Shown here: piece by piece, positions 6,386 through 14,950 of the stretch
How the letters are laid out: each line of letters begins with the position of its first letter
How positions within the stretch are numbered: position 1 is the stretch's first letter
Assembly: GCA_017398585.1 (NCBI GenBank)
Contig: JAFQFS010000029.1
Location: forward strand, 1 to 34,873
Source of the DNA: Clostridia bacterium
GTDB lineage: Bacteria > Bacillota > Clostridia > Oscillospirales > CAG-272
Length of the DNA stretch: 34,873 nt
Direction: 5' to 3'
The notes under the pieces: generated by a model
Seen by the model: only the letters and a program-made list of their open reading frames with translations
Told to the model about the DNA's origin: nothing
Databases searched by the model: none
Position numbers and translations under genes: made by a program

Positions 6386-8742
6386 GTGATTTCAAGAAAA
6401 AATCCAATCCCAAACGGCAATTTGAGCCAATCAGGGACGGTTCAAGCGAACCCGCCGTCCCGATAAACGCCGGATCGCTGCCCGAACTTCTCGCTCCCGC
6501 CGGATCCATCGACAGTCTGCGTGCGGCCCTTGCCGCCGGTGCGGACGCTGTTTATTTCGGCGGAACCTCTTTTTCCAACCGCATGCGCGCGAAAAATTTC
6601 GGTGACAGTGAACTGGCGGACGCCATCCGGCTCTGCCACAGCGTCGGCGCCGCCGCGCACATCACCGTCAACACCCGTGTGCGTGACCGCGAAATGGACG
6701 ACATTCTCCGCCTCGCAGACACGCTGCTCAGCAATCCCGACGCGTCCCCCGACGCGCTCATCGTTGCAGATTTCGGGATCGCGCGCGAAATCCACCGCCG
6801 TTATCCGGAAATCGCGCTCCACGCCAGCACCCAAACGTCGCTGTCTTCTCCTGCTGACTGCAGAATGCTCGCCGGCATGGGTTTCACCCGCCTTGTCATC
6901 CCGCGCGAACTCACGCGGGACGAGATCCGCCGACTGTGCGCCGCATCGCCGATCGAAATCGAAATGTTCATCCACGGGGCGCACTGCGTCTCATGCTCCG
7001 GACAGTGCCTGCTCAGCTACATGATGGGCGGTCGAAGCGGAAACCGCGGCGAATGTGCCCAGCCGTGCCGCCTGCCGTTTGGTGTAACCCGCACAGACGG
7101 TGCAAATGTTCCGGCAGGTTCCACAAAAAAACGTCCGGAAAACCGGAATTCCGCACAAAAGACCGGCGTGCTGTCCCTCGCGGACATGTGTCTCGCCGGA
7201 CGGATTCCCGAAGTGATCGGCACGGGTGTGCGTTCCCTCAAGATCGAAGGACGTCTGAAATCCGCCGCATACGTATACGGCACGACGAAAATTTATCGTA
7301 CCCTTCTCGACGAACGCCGTTCCGCGACGGAAAACGAGATCCGCGAACTCGCGAGTCTGTTCTCCCGCGGTTTCACGGACGGATATTTTTCTTATAATTA
7401 TGCAAAAATGGCGAGCGTACAGGTCTCCGGCGACGTTGACAAAGCACCCGCAGACCGCACCGCCGAAATCAACAAAGCTCTCGACGAGCGCATCCGTGCG
7501 AACGCCGTACCGGAGATGCTCGTTCCGCTCACCGCCGTTTTCCGGCTGAACGCGGAAGAACCGGCGCAGTTCACGCTGTCTCTCCGGGATCATCCGGACA
7601 TCACAGCGTCGGCATCCGGAGAAATTCCGCAGACCGCGTCGGGCAATCCGGTCACGGGCGAGTCTGCCGCAAAGAATCTCACCAAATTCGGCGGTACAAA
7701 TTATTCACTTTCCGCTGCCGACATTACGTTCGATATCGGCAAGAATCTCTGGTATCCCGTTTCGGCTCTGAACAGCCTCCGCCGCAGTGCGCTTGCCGCG
7801 CTTGAGGAAATCGCTGTTCCCGAACGTTCCTCCGCAAATGAGGAAAAAAACGCAGAATCCGCTGAAAAACCGGCAGATCAGCTCCGCTATACCCCCGATC
7901 CTGTCGAAAAATTCACCGGAACACAATGTCGGACGGCAGAAGTCGCGGACATCCGTACCCTGTTTGATCCTCCGGTATCGCGTGAATTCCTTGACTATTT
8001 CGATATTCTCTATGTTCCCGCGCATTCCTTCGCGGATGCGGCGGAAATGTCAAAAAATCAATCTTTCCCGGAACTTGCCGCCGTCCTTCCGGTGTACACA
8101 CCATCCGACGAAGCGCTGGAAAAACTTCTCACCGCACTGAAGAAATCCGGCTGCGGACGTGTACTCTGTCACTCGGTCGGGCAGGTGCATCTTGTGGAAA
8201 AGTACAGCCTTTGCGCCGACATGTCCTTCCGTGCGAACATCACGAACACGGCCGCCTTTGCGGAATACCGCCGGATCGGCTGTGACAAAATCGTGCTGTC
8301 CCCCGAAATTCCGCCCGCAGCGGTGGAATCCATCGGCGGAGGTGCGGTTGTTTACGGCCATCTTCCGCTCATGACCCTCGCGCGCTGCGTGATCTGCGAC
8401 GGAAAGTGTCCCTTCGGAAACCGCGGCGGACGCGCCGTCGCTCCGAATCATTATGCGGATTCCCCCGAAATCGGTCTGACCAGACATCCGCGCGGAACCT
8501 GCTGCACCGCCGTTCTCCGTGACCGCAAAGACGAAGAATTCCCCGTCATCGGCTACCCTTCCTGCGACTGCGTGAACGTGGTCTACAACTCCGTCCCGAC
8601 ATGGATGGCCGACCGCAGCGAGCAGCTCCGCAGCATTCCCCACCTGCACTTCATGTTTACCACCGAAACATCCGACGAAGCCGGACATGTGGTACGTGCG
8701 TACATCGAAAAACGCCCGTCCGCACGCGGCAGGCGTCTGTAA
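6382..8742 (+). CDS. U32 family peptidase / RNA hydroxylation-type protein with DUF3656
   Basis: A 786-residue U32 protein. Residues 33-62 (PELLAPAGSIDSLRAALAAG, then ADAVYFGG) open the TIM-barrel-like domain. The U32 cysteine signature lies at about 193-233 (FIHGAHCVSCSGQCLLSYMM, then the GNRGECAQPC segment), followed by SLKIEGRLKSAAYVYG. C-terminal cysteine clusters (LARCVICDGKCPFGN near 668, then YPSCDCVNV) fit the DUF3656-bearing long form. Several U32 proteins, such as RlhA and TrhP, are needed for RNA hydroxylation and bind iron-sulfur clusters, so peptidase activity is doubtful. Residues about 255-270 contain an Asn/Lys-rich insertion. Translationally coupled to zapA, a common pair in Firmicutes. 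Confidence 0.9.
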   Translation: MSDFKKKSNPKRQFEPIRDGSSEPAVPINAGSLPELLAPAGSIDSLRAALAAGADAVYFGGTSFSNRMRAKNFGDSELADAIRLCHSVGAAAHITVNTRVRDREMDDILRLADTLLSNPDASPDALIVADFGIAREIHRRYPEIALHASTQTSLSSPADCRMLAGMGFTRLVIPRELTRDEIRRLCAASPIEIEMFIHGAHCVSCSGQCLLSYMMGGRSGNRGECAQPCRLPFGVTRTDGANVPAGSTKKRPENRNSAQKTGVLSLADMCLAGRIPEVIGTGVRSLKIEGRLKSAAYVYGTTKIYRTLLDERRSATENEIRELASLFSRGFTDGYFSYNYAKMASVQVSGDVDKAPADRTAEINKALDERIRANAVPEMLVPLTAVFRLNAEEPAQFTLSLRDHPDITASASGEIPQTASGNPVTGESAAKNLTKFGGTNYSLSAADITFDIGKNLWYPVSALNSLRRSALAALEEIAVPERSSANEEKNAESAEKPADQLRYTPDPVEKFTGTQCRTAEVADIRTLFDPPVSREFLDYFDILYVPAHSFADAAEMSKNQSFPELAAVLPVYTPSDEALEKLLTALKKSGCGRVLCHSVGQVHLVEKYSLCADMSFRANITNTAAFAEYRRIGCDKIVLSPEIPPAAVESIGGGAVVYGHLPLMTLARCVICDGKCPFGNRGGRAVAPNHYADSPEIGLTRHPRGTCCTAVLRDRKDEEFPVIGYPSCDCVNVVYNSVPTWMADRSEQLRSIPHLHFMFTTETSDEAGHVVRAYIEKRPSARGRRL

Positions 8743-8757
8743 TTTTTTCATATTTTT

Positions 8758-9213
8758 ATGTACGATATTCCTGTTAAAATCAAGCTTCTCCGTACCGGTG
8801 CGAAGATCCCGGCTTACCAGACCGCCGGCTCCGCCGCATGCGATCTTTCCGCCTGCCTCGATGCCCCGGTGACCCTCCTTCCAGGGCAGTCCGCACTCAT
8901 TCCCACCGGGATCGCGCTCGCTCCCGCCGCAGACGACGAACCGGTCGCCGCGCTGATTTACGCCCGCAGCGGTCTCGCCGTCAAGCACGGTATCGCTTTA
9001 TCCAACGGCGTCGGTGTGGTCGACTCGGATTACCGCGGCGAAATCAAGGTCGGACTGATCAACCAGTCCGCAGAACCGTATACCGTCTGCTCCGGCGAAC
9101 GCATCGCACAGATGATCTTCACGCCCGTCCGGCGCGGTGTTTTCACGGAAGTATCCGAACTGGATGATACCGAACGCGGCTCCGGCGGATTCGGAAGTAC
9201 CGGCTCAAAGTAA
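8758..9213 (+). CDS. dut: dUTP diphosphatase
   Basis: A 151-residue trimeric-type dUTPase that hydrolyses dUTP to dUMP and pyrophosphate, keeping uracil out of DNA and supplying dTMP synthesis. All five motifs are present in order: AACDLSA (26-32), ARSG (69-72), GVGVVDSDYRGE (84-95, catalytic Asp90), GERIAQ (113-118) and RGSGGFGSTG (140-149). Length is typical. The ATG lies 15 nt after the U32 stop, with no Shine-Dalgarno sequence in the T-rich gap, so translation may be coupled. It is part of the tight zapA-U32-dut-DUF4321-maf run, which is free of family A repeats. Confidence 0.96.
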   Translation: MYDIPVKIKLLRTGAKIPAYQTAGSAACDLSACLDAPVTLLPGQSALIPTGIALAPAADDEPVAALIYARSGLAVKHGIALSNGVGVVDSDYRGEIKVGLINQSAEPYTVCSGERIAQMIFTPVRRGVFTEVSELDDTERGSGGFGSTGSK

Positions 9214-9245
9214 GAGCAATATTTTATAAATCATCGGAGTTTTTC

Positions 9246-9503
9246 ATGACCAAATCCTTCTGGTTCCACCTCTTTCTGATCGTCGTCGGCATCGTTGTCG
9301 GTTCGATGGTCTCGGAAATGACGGCAGACATTCCGGCGCTGTCGTGGCTTTCCTACGGTCTGAACTTCGGAACAAAATCCCCCGTCGTTCTCGACCTCAA
9401 CGCCATCACGCTGACCCTCGGCATCTCGCTGAAGGTTACGGTCTCCACCGCCGCATGTGTTGCGCTTTCCCTGGTTCTCGGACGCTATATTTCCGAAAAA
9501 TAA
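9246..9503 (+). CDS. DUF4321 family small membrane protein
   Basis: An 85-residue protein with two hydrophobic segments: FWFHLFLIVVGIVVGSMVSE (about 5-24) and a C-terminal one at about 58-79 (ISLKVTVSTAACVALSLVLG). Its sequence and its position just upstream of maf-mreB match the DUF4321 family of Clostridia, which has no established function. Position suggests a link to the elongation machinery, which is inference. CGGAG lies about 7 nt before the ATG. Confidence 0.85.
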   Translation: MTKSFWFHLFLIVVGIVVGSMVSEMTADIPALSWLSYGLNFGTKSPVVLDLNAITLTLGISLKVTVSTAACVALSLVLGRYISEK

Positions 9504-9524
9504 TACAACAACGGAGTTCCCCCC

Positions 9525-10172
9525 ATGAACGACACCTCCACCGTTATTCTCGCATCCCAGTCTCCCAGACGTCACGAACTGCTCTCCCTTGCCGGAATCC
9601 CGCATAAAATCTTCGTTTCCGGTGCGGACGAAGGCAGTGTGGAATACATCCCCGGACATCCGGAGGAATTCGTGACGGCCGCCGCAAAACTGAAAAACCT
9701 TGCGGTAAAGAATGCGCTCGACGCCCTCCGCGATGTTGATTTGCCGAACTTCGGTCTGACCGGACAGGACGTACAAAATGCCGTCATTCTCTCCGCCGAC
9801 ACGATCGTTTATTCCGACGCAAGCCGGACAATCTTCGGAAAACCCGGAAGCGAACGCGGCGCGTTCGACATGCTGCGCGAACTTTCCGGACGCCCGCACC
9901 GTGTCATCACCGGCGTCATGCTGTACGATACCGCGACCGGACGTACCTCCTGCTTCGCCGAATCCACCGACGTACACTTCCGTCCGCTCGACGAACGTGA
10001 GATCGAAACCTACATCCGTGTTCACAATCCGCTTGACAAAGCTGGTGCATACGGCATCCAGGACGGTGCCTGCGTGTTCGTCGAAAAGATCGTCGGCGAC
10101 TACTACAACGTTGTCGGACTCCCCGTCTGCCGCGTCTACACGGAACTTGAAAAACTGCGCGGCAGCAATTGA
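9525..10172 (+). CDS. maf: Maf-family nucleotide pyrophosphatase
   Basis: A 215-residue Maf/Ham1-superfamily protein that hydrolyses non-canonical or specific nucleoside triphosphates. ILASQSPRRHELL (8-20) is the substrate-loop signature, SADTIV (90-95) holds the conserved Asp, and GKPGSERGAFDMLRELSGR with HRVITGV follow. YIRVHNPLDKAGAYGIQD is the C-terminal signature. A roughly 20-residue insertion (about 66-85) sits before SADT. CGGAG precedes the ATG. It is followed 66 nt later by mreB; maf-mreB adjacency is common in bacteria. Confidence 0.94.
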   Translation: MNDTSTVILASQSPRRHELLSLAGIPHKIFVSGADEGSVEYIPGHPEEFVTAAAKLKNLAVKNALDALRDVDLPNFGLTGQDVQNAVILSADTIVYSDASRTIFGKPGSERGAFDMLRELSGRPHRVITGVMLYDTATGRTSCFAESTDVHFRPLDEREIETYIRVHNPLDKAGAYGIQDGACVFVEKIVGDYYNVVGLPVCRVYTELEKLRGSN

Positions 10173-10238
10173 ACGATTTTATCCCACCGAATCACAGACA
10201 ATACTTCCCAATCACTACCCCAATTGGAGATTTAATAT

Positions 10239-11243
10239 ATGAAAAGTATCGGCATCGACCTTGGCACAGCCAACACGATCGTTTATGTCAAGGGACGCGG
10301 CATTGTCCTGCGCGAGCCGTCCGTCGTCGCCGTTGAAGCGAAGACCCAGAAAGTCGTCGCGGTCGGCAGCGAAGCGAAGCTCATGCTCGGCAAAACGCCC
10401 GGCTCCATTGTCGCGATGCGTCCCCTGAAAAACGGTGTCATTGCGGAGTTCGACATCACGGCCTCCATGCTCCGCCATTATTTCAAAAAAGTATCGGGCA
10501 ACTCTCTCCTGAGCCGTCCGAAGGTCATCATCTGCATCCCGTACGGCGTAACGGAAGTGGAACGCCGCGCGGTCGAAGACGTAACGCTCGAAGCGGGTGC
10601 ACAGTCGGTCGCACTGGTGGAAGAACCCATCGCAGCGGCGATCGGCAGCGGTCTGCGCGTGGAAGACGCGCGCGGCTCGATGATCGTCGACATCGGCGGA
10701 GGCACCACAGAAGTGGCTGTCATGTCCCTCGGCGGCATCGTACAGCCCAGCTCTCTCCGCATCGCCGGCGATGAACTGGACGAGGCGATCATTTCCTACA
10801 TCAAGCGCAAATATAACATCCTCATCGGCGAAACGACCGCCGAACTGCTGAAAAAGCGCATCGGCAGCGTCCACGTGGCAACGGACCGCGGCGCAATGGA
10901 AATCCGCGGCCGCAACCTGCTCAACGGTCTGCCCGCCATCGTGACGATCACCTCTGCGGAAATCCGCGAAGCGATGCAGGACGAAGTCCTCCACATCGTC
11001 GAAACCATCCGCAACGCCCTCGAAAGCACTCCGCCCGAACTCGCATCCGACATCTACGACACGGGCATCATGCTCTCCGGCGGCGGCGCCCTCCTCGCCG
11101 GTCTCGACCTCCTCATCTCCCGTGTCACCGGCATCCGCACCGTCATCGCCAAAAATCCCATCGACTGCGTCGCCGTCGGCATCGGCCGCATCATCGAAAC
11201 CACCGGCGATGCGAGCGCTTATGTGAATTACAGGACAAGGTAA
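10239..11243 (+). CDS. mreB: Rod shape-determining protein MreB
   Basis: A 334-residue bacterial actin. The phosphate-1 loop is DLGTANT (7-13), the phosphate-2 loop is DIGGGTTE (151-158), and the adenosine loop is in MLSGGGALLAGLD near the C-terminus. It polymerises under the membrane and guides the elongation complex that inserts peptidoglycan. GGAG about 9 nt before the ATG supports the start. It heads mreB-mreC-mreD, but a complete family A composite element separates it from mreC by 238 nt, so the operon may be attenuated or split there. The length and lack of extensions fit MreB or Mbl; the two cannot be separated here. Confidence 0.96.
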   Translation: MKSIGIDLGTANTIVYVKGRGIVLREPSVVAVEAKTQKVVAVGSEAKLMLGKTPGSIVAMRPLKNGVIAEFDITASMLRHYFKKVSGNSLLSRPKVIICIPYGVTEVERRAVEDVTLEAGAQSVALVEEPIAAAIGSGLRVEDARGSMIVDIGGGTTEVAVMSLGGIVQPSSLRIAGDELDEAIISYIKRKYNILIGETTAELLKKRIGSVHVATDRGAMEIRGRNLLNGLPAIVTITSAEIREAMQDEVLHIVETIRNALESTPPELASDIYDTGIMLSGGGALLAGLDLLISRVTGIRTVIAKNPIDCVAVGIGRIIETTGDASAYVNYRTR

Positions 11244-11244
11244 G

Positions 11245-11469
11245 CGGGGAGAAACTTTTTTCAAAAAGTTTCTCCCCGAACCCCTCTTCAAAAACTTTTA
11301 AACGGAATGGATTGACGAAGTTTGGGTGCAGATTCGGAATACCGATATTCACCTGCAGTTAATAAAATTTAGTATACGAACAATTCGCACTTACTCTGTT
11401 TACTTATCCAGTATAAAGTTTTTTGAAAGGGGTTTGGGGAAAACTTTTTCCCGAAAAAGTTTTCCCCAA
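11245..11469. repeat. Family A composite element between mreB and mreC
   Basis: A left hairpin (11245-11278, CGGGGAGAAAC with complementary GTTTCTCCCCG), an arm reading CCCCTCTTCAAAAACTT, an internal AT-rich segment, an inverse arm (AAGTTTTTTGAAAGGGG) and a right hairpin (11434-11469). It starts 1 nt after the mreB stop and ends 12 nt before the mreC start. Total 225 bp. It encodes nothing recognisable. Confidence 0.85.
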
Positions 11470-11481
11470 GAAAAACCCTCT

Positions 11482-12321
11482 ATGAAACAATTTTTCAAAA
11501 ACAAATTTTTCTACATCATGACGGTGCTGGCGCTGCTCCTCACGATCGTGCCGAGTGTGTTTTATTCGATGGGGCTGACGTTTGTGTTCCGGGATGCTGT
11601 CTGCGTTCTGCTCACGCCGATGCAGAAGGTGTTCAATTATGCGACCGAAGCCGTGGACGGCTTTGCGGCGTATTTCTACAAATTTGATGAGCTGATCGAA
11701 GAAAACATCGCCCTGCGCGAACGGGTCGCCGAGCTGGAAAAGCAGAACTACGACGCCGCCGAACTCGAAGAACGCAGTGCGTGGATGAGCAATTTCCTTG
11801 AAATGAAGACCCAGCACACCGATTTCAAAATGCTGTCCGCATCCGTCACCGGACGCGAAAGCGGCAATTATTCGAAAGTTCTGACCATTGACGTCGGCAC
11901 CGGCGCCGGAGTGAGCCTGAATATGCCCGTCGTCACATCCGAAGGGATCGTCGGGCGGATCACCGAGCTCGGCTACAACTGGGCAAAGGTGACCACCCTC
12001 GTGGAGCCCCAGTCCTCGGTCGGCGCGTACATCGAGCGCACCGAAGACGCCGGCATCTGCGAAGGGAAGTTCGAACTGTCCTCCGACGGTCTGTGCCAGC
12101 TCTCCTACCTTCCCGCCGAAGCAGAAGCCGAAATCGGTGACCGCGTTCTCTCCACCGGATTCGGCAGTGTCTATCCCCGCGGTCTGGTCATCGGCTACGT
12201 GGAAACCGTCGGGATCAATGAATACACCCGCTCCCCCGACGTCACCGTGAAGTGTGCCGTCGATTTTTCGGAACTGACTCAGGTCATGATCATCACGGAC
12301 TTCGAAGTTTATGTCGAATAA
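11482..12321 (+). CDS. mreC: Rod shape-determining protein MreC
   Basis: A 279-residue membrane-anchored MreC. An N-terminal basic stretch and a membrane helix at about 8-35 (FFYIMTVLALLLTIVPSVFY) are followed by a coiled coil (about 65-95) and the two beta-barrel domains (LSASVTGRESGNYSKVLTID, then SLNMPVVTSEGIVGRI, then VGAYIERTEDAGICEGK). It acts outside the membrane as scaffold for PBP2-type enzymes. The start at 11482 is chosen because the longer frame from 11326 merely translates the family A repeat. There is no Shine-Dalgarno sequence between hairpin and ATG. Confidence 0.93.
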   Translation: MKQFFKNKFFYIMTVLALLLTIVPSVFYSMGLTFVFRDAVCVLLTPMQKVFNYATEAVDGFAAYFYKFDELIEENIALRERVAELEKQNYDAAELEERSAWMSNFLEMKTQHTDFKMLSASVTGRESGNYSKVLTIDVGTGAGVSLNMPVVTSEGIVGRITELGYNWAKVTTLVEPQSSVGAYIERTEDAGICEGKFELSSDGLCQLSYLPAEAEAEIGDRVLSTGFGSVYPRGLVIGYVETVGINEYTRSPDVTVKCAVDFSELTQVMIITDFEVYVE

Positions 12322-12413
12322 TTATACAGAAAATATCCAGAAATGCAGAACAGTCGTTCTGTATTTTCGTTCACAAATCAGGAATAATATTCTCCAAAAA
12401 ACGGTAACAAATT

Positions 12414-13037
12414 ATGAACAACAATCGCAGAACTCTCACCCCCTCACCGTCTCCCGGCGAAGGCGGTGAGAGTTTCACCGACAAAGTGCGGGAATGGCGG
12501 CTCGGTCTGAACATGGACGGCGAACTGATCGCCAAAGGCGCGGTCTGCGCACTGCTGATGATTTTCTTTGCCCTTGTCCAGACGACGCTGTTCACGCGGT
12601 TCCGCCCGTTCGGAGCCGTCCCCGACCTCATCCTGCCGCTGGTCATCGCGATCGCCATGACCGAACGCGAACGCTGGGGCGCGGTCTGCGGTCTGATCGG
12701 CGCATTCGTGATCGAATCGCTCGGCGGTTCGCAGCTGACCCTGCTCCCTCTGCTGTACATGCCGGCAGGATACGTCTGCGGTCTGCTGACCGTCTATTAT
12801 TTCCGCGATTCCGCCGCTGTACGTGCGCTCTACACCGCCGCATCGTCCCTCCTCCGCGCACTCTTCACCCTGGTCACGGTCGTCATGACGGTCGCGGATC
12901 TATCCCTCCCCGACGCATTCTCCCGGGCGGTTCTGCCGGAACTCGCAGCCAACCTTCTGTTTGCTGTCCTTCCGCATATCGCCGCATATCTCGCCCTCCG
13001 TCCTTTCAACAAGTCCCGCGACGCGAAGGTTCAGTGA
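12414..13037 (+). CDS. mreD: Rod shape-determining protein MreD
   Basis: A 207-residue integral membrane protein with about five hydrophobic helices (for example LIAKGAVCALLMIFFALVQT, LILPLVIAIAM, LTLLPLLYMPAGYVCGLLTV, LRALFTLVTVVMTVADLSL). Size, topology and position after mreC identify MreD. The first 33 residues are odd: LTPSPSPGEGGES is the translation of a palindromic dispersed repeat (12429-12475), and membrane homology begins at Met34 (12513). Either the repeat has been incorporated into the N-terminus or translation starts at 12513. No good Shine-Dalgarno sequence decides between them. Confidence 0.85.
   Translation: MNNNRRTLTPSPSPGEGGESFTDKVREWRLGLNMDGELIAKGAVCALLMIFFALVQTTLFTRFRPFGAVPDLILPLVIAIAMTERERWGAVCGLIGAFVIESLGGSQLTLLPLLYMPAGYVCGLLTVYYFRDSAAVRALYTAASSLLRALFTLVTVVMTVADLSLPDAFSRAVLPELAANLLFAVLPHIAAYLALRPFNKSRDAKVQ
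12429..12475. repeat. LTPSPSPGEG-type palindromic repeat at mreD start
   Basis: AACTCTCACC at the left and GGTGAGAGTTT at the right enclose a C- and G-rich centre. Translated on the plus strand it gives TLTPSPSPGEGGES. Equivalent LTPSPSP-encoding repeats are commonly seen in bacterial genomes at gene ends. Only one copy is seen in this window. Confidence 0.6.
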
Positions 13038-13140
13038 AAGGGAGTTTTGCGGGGAAGGAACTTTTTGAAAAAAGTTCCTTCCCCGTGCCCCATCTTCAAA
13101 AACTTTCAGACGAATGGGTTGGCAGAGTGCGGTGCGGATT
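13038..13140 (+). repeat. Family A hairpin repeat after mreD
   Basis: Begins directly after the mreD stop codon. The stem is CGGGGAAGGAAC with GTTCCTTCCCCG (13050-13085), followed by the arm CATCTTCAAAAACTTTC and an inner sequence reading GACGAATGGGTTGGCAGAG. Confidence 0.8.
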
Positions 13141-13201
13141 TGATGAGACGCGGCAAAGTACAGTTTATCAAATTTCGATCTCTTTTTCTACCATATATAA
13201 T

Positions 13202-14185
13202 ATGAATACTCAGCCGATTATTTCCTCCCTCGCCCCGATGGCGGGGTATACCGACTATCCCATGCGGAAGATCGCCGCGCAGTTCGGCGCGTCCTACGTG
13301 GTGTCCGAGATGATTTCCGCCGTCGCAATGTGCATGAATGACCGAAAAACCGCTGTTCTCGCGAAGATCGGCGAAAGCGAAGCCCCCGTGGTTCTGCAGA
13401 TTTTCGGGCACGATCCCGCAATGATGGCGGAAGCCGCGCGGAAGCTCCTCACCGGTGATTATGCCGGCTGCTCCTACGCCGCGCCTCCGGCGGGAATCGA
13501 CATCAACATGGGATGTCCGGTCAAAAAGATCGTGACCTCCGGCGACGGCTCCGCGCTGATGCGTACACCGGACATCGCCCGCGACGTTACTGCCGCCGTT
13601 GCCGACGTCTGTGCGAAGCACGGCGTTCCGCTGTCCGTCAAGATCCGCGCAGGCTGGGACAGCGATCACATCAACTGCGCGGAATTCGCCGCGGCAATGG
13701 CGGAAGCCGGTGCATCGAAGATCACCGTTCACTGCCGTACCCGCGAGCAGATGTACATGCCCTCCGCCGATCCGGCGTATGCGGAATCGGTCGCGCAGGC
13801 ACTGAAAAGCATCGGAAAGTCCGTCATTCTCGTCGGAAACGGCGATATTGAAAGCCGTGCGGATGCGGAACGGTATCTCGCGATCGGCTGCCGGGAAGTC
13901 GCCGTCGGACGTGCCGCGCTCGGCAATCCGTGGATCTTCCGTGAATTGTCCGATCCGGAACATTTCACTCCGCCGACGCTCGACGAGATCCGTGCACTGT
14001 CGATTTCGCTCGTTGAAGCGGTCGTCCGCGAACACGGTGAAACCGTCGGAGTACGCGAATCGCGCTCCCGTGCCGCCTACTTCATCAAGGGGATGCGCGG
14101 TGCCGCCGGAGTCCGTGACCGCCTCAACCACGCCGAAACACTCTCCGAATTCGTCAAAATCCTCGAAACCATCGGGGAAGAGTAA
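13202..14185 (+). CDS. dusB: tRNA-dihydrouridine synthase (DusB-like)
   Basis: A 327-residue FMN-dependent enzyme that reduces uridine to dihydrouridine in tRNA D-loops. APMAGYTD (11-18) binds FMN, NMGCPVKKI (102-110) carries catalytic Cys105, and HCRTREQMY plus VGNGDIES and VGRAALGNPWIF are the remaining barrel signatures. Length matches DusB. The start at 13202 is chosen by homology; a frame running back to 12494 overlaps mreD and is not real. There is no Shine-Dalgarno sequence, and TATAAT abuts the ATG directly, so a weak promoter with start inside the gene, or a slightly later start, cannot be excluded. Confidence 0.93.
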   Translation: MNTQPIISSLAPMAGYTDYPMRKIAAQFGASYVVSEMISAVAMCMNDRKTAVLAKIGESEAPVVLQIFGHDPAMMAEAARKLLTGDYAGCSYAAPPAGIDINMGCPVKKIVTSGDGSALMRTPDIARDVTAAVADVCAKHGVPLSVKIRAGWDSDHINCAEFAAAMAEAGASKITVHCRTREQMYMPSADPAYAESVAQALKSIGKSVILVGNGDIESRADAERYLAIGCREVAVGRAALGNPWIFRELSDPEHFTPPTLDEIRALSISLVEAVVREHGETVGVRESRSRAAYFIKGMRGAAGVRDRLNHAETLSEFVKILETIGEE

Positions 14186-14214
14186 AAAATCTGCAATTCC
14201 TATTTTTTATACCC

Positions 14215-14296
14215 AGATTAAAGCTTTTTGAAAGGAGGTTCGGACGAGACTTACTGCGTAAGTCTCGAAAACTTTTTCTCGAAAAAGTTTCCCCCG
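14215..14296 (-). repeat. Family A hairpin repeat with inserted palindrome, upstream of flavin reductase
   Basis: Gene-upstream orientation (AAGCTTTTTGAAAGGAGGTT first). The left arm of the main hairpin is interrupted by a small perfect palindrome at 14245-14267 (CGAGACTTAC, loop TGC, GTAAGTCTCG). The hairpin ends 12 nt before the start codon. Confidence 0.75.
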
Positions 14297-14308
14297 AGAA
14301 ATCCACCC

Positions 14309-14905
14309 ATGTCCAGAATCTCATGGAAAGGCTCGGCACTGCTTGCGCCGCTGCCTGCCGTCATGGTCACCTGCGAACACGACGGCCACGCCAATGTTTT
14401 CACCGCCGCGTGGTGCGGGATCGTTTCGACACATCCGCCGCGCGTTTACGTTTCCATCCGCCCGACCCGCCATTCGTATGCGCTCATCCGCGACAGCCGC
14501 GAGTTCGTCCTCAACCTGACTCCCGCCGCTCTCGCGAAGACCTGCGACTACGTCGGCACCGTCACCGGACGGTGTGTCGACAAATTCGCGAAGACCGGTC
14601 TGACACTCATCCCGTCCTCCGTCATTTCGTGCCCGACGCTTGAGCAGTCCCCGCTGGCACTCGAATGCCGCGTCACGGACATCCTCCCGCAGGGTTCGCA
14701 CGACATGTTCCTCGCGGACGTCGTACAGGTCACCGTTGACGAAGCTCTGCTCGACAAGGATGGTCATCTCCGTCTCGACCGCGCAAATCTCTGTACGTTC
14801 GCCCACGGCGAATACTTTGAGATCGGAAAAAAGATCGGCAAGATCGGCTTCGGCATGGACAAAAAGAAGAAAAAAACACCCCCGAAAGGAAATCCGAAAA
14901 AATAA
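14309..14905 (+). CDS. Flavin reductase-like / FMN-binding split-barrel protein
   Basis: A 198-residue protein of the flavin reductase-like family (split barrel binding FMN). Signs are ALLAPLPAVMVTCEHDGHAN at the N-terminus, TAAWCGIVSTHPPRVYVSI, YALIRDSREFVLNL and a central DKFAKTGLTLIPSSVI segment. Members use NAD(P)H to reduce flavin or act as flavoproteins of unknown substrate. The Lys/Pro-rich tail (last 15 residues) is unusual. The start is taken at 14309; the 27 residues that could be read upstream are translated family A sequence. No Shine-Dalgarno sequence is present. Confidence 0.85.
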   Translation: MSRISWKGSALLAPLPAVMVTCEHDGHANVFTAAWCGIVSTHPPRVYVSIRPTRHSYALIRDSREFVLNLTPAALAKTCDYVGTVTGRCVDKFAKTGLTLIPSSVISCPTLEQSPLALECRVTDILPQGSHDMFLADVVQVTVDEALLDKDGHLRLDRANLCTFAHGEYFEIGKKIGKIGFGMDKKKKKTPPKGNPKK

Positions 14906-14950
14906 CCTCCTCCTTCTCCACAAACCTGCTTCACGAAAGGTGACTACCGT

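Noticed and set aside
6382-8742. Genuine secreted protease
   Set aside because: No signal peptide. U32 long forms with DUF3656 and cysteine clusters are better linked to RNA modification, so the peptidase name is kept only as a family label.
12494-13201. Long N-terminal extension of dusB overlapping mreD
   Set aside because: The extension is Arg/Pro-rich out-of-frame mreD plus translated family A repeat; homology begins at 13202.
13190-13204. Leaderless dusB transcript from TATAAT next to the ATG
   Set aside because: A -10 touching the ATG would start transcription inside the gene, and no -35 is at the right distance.
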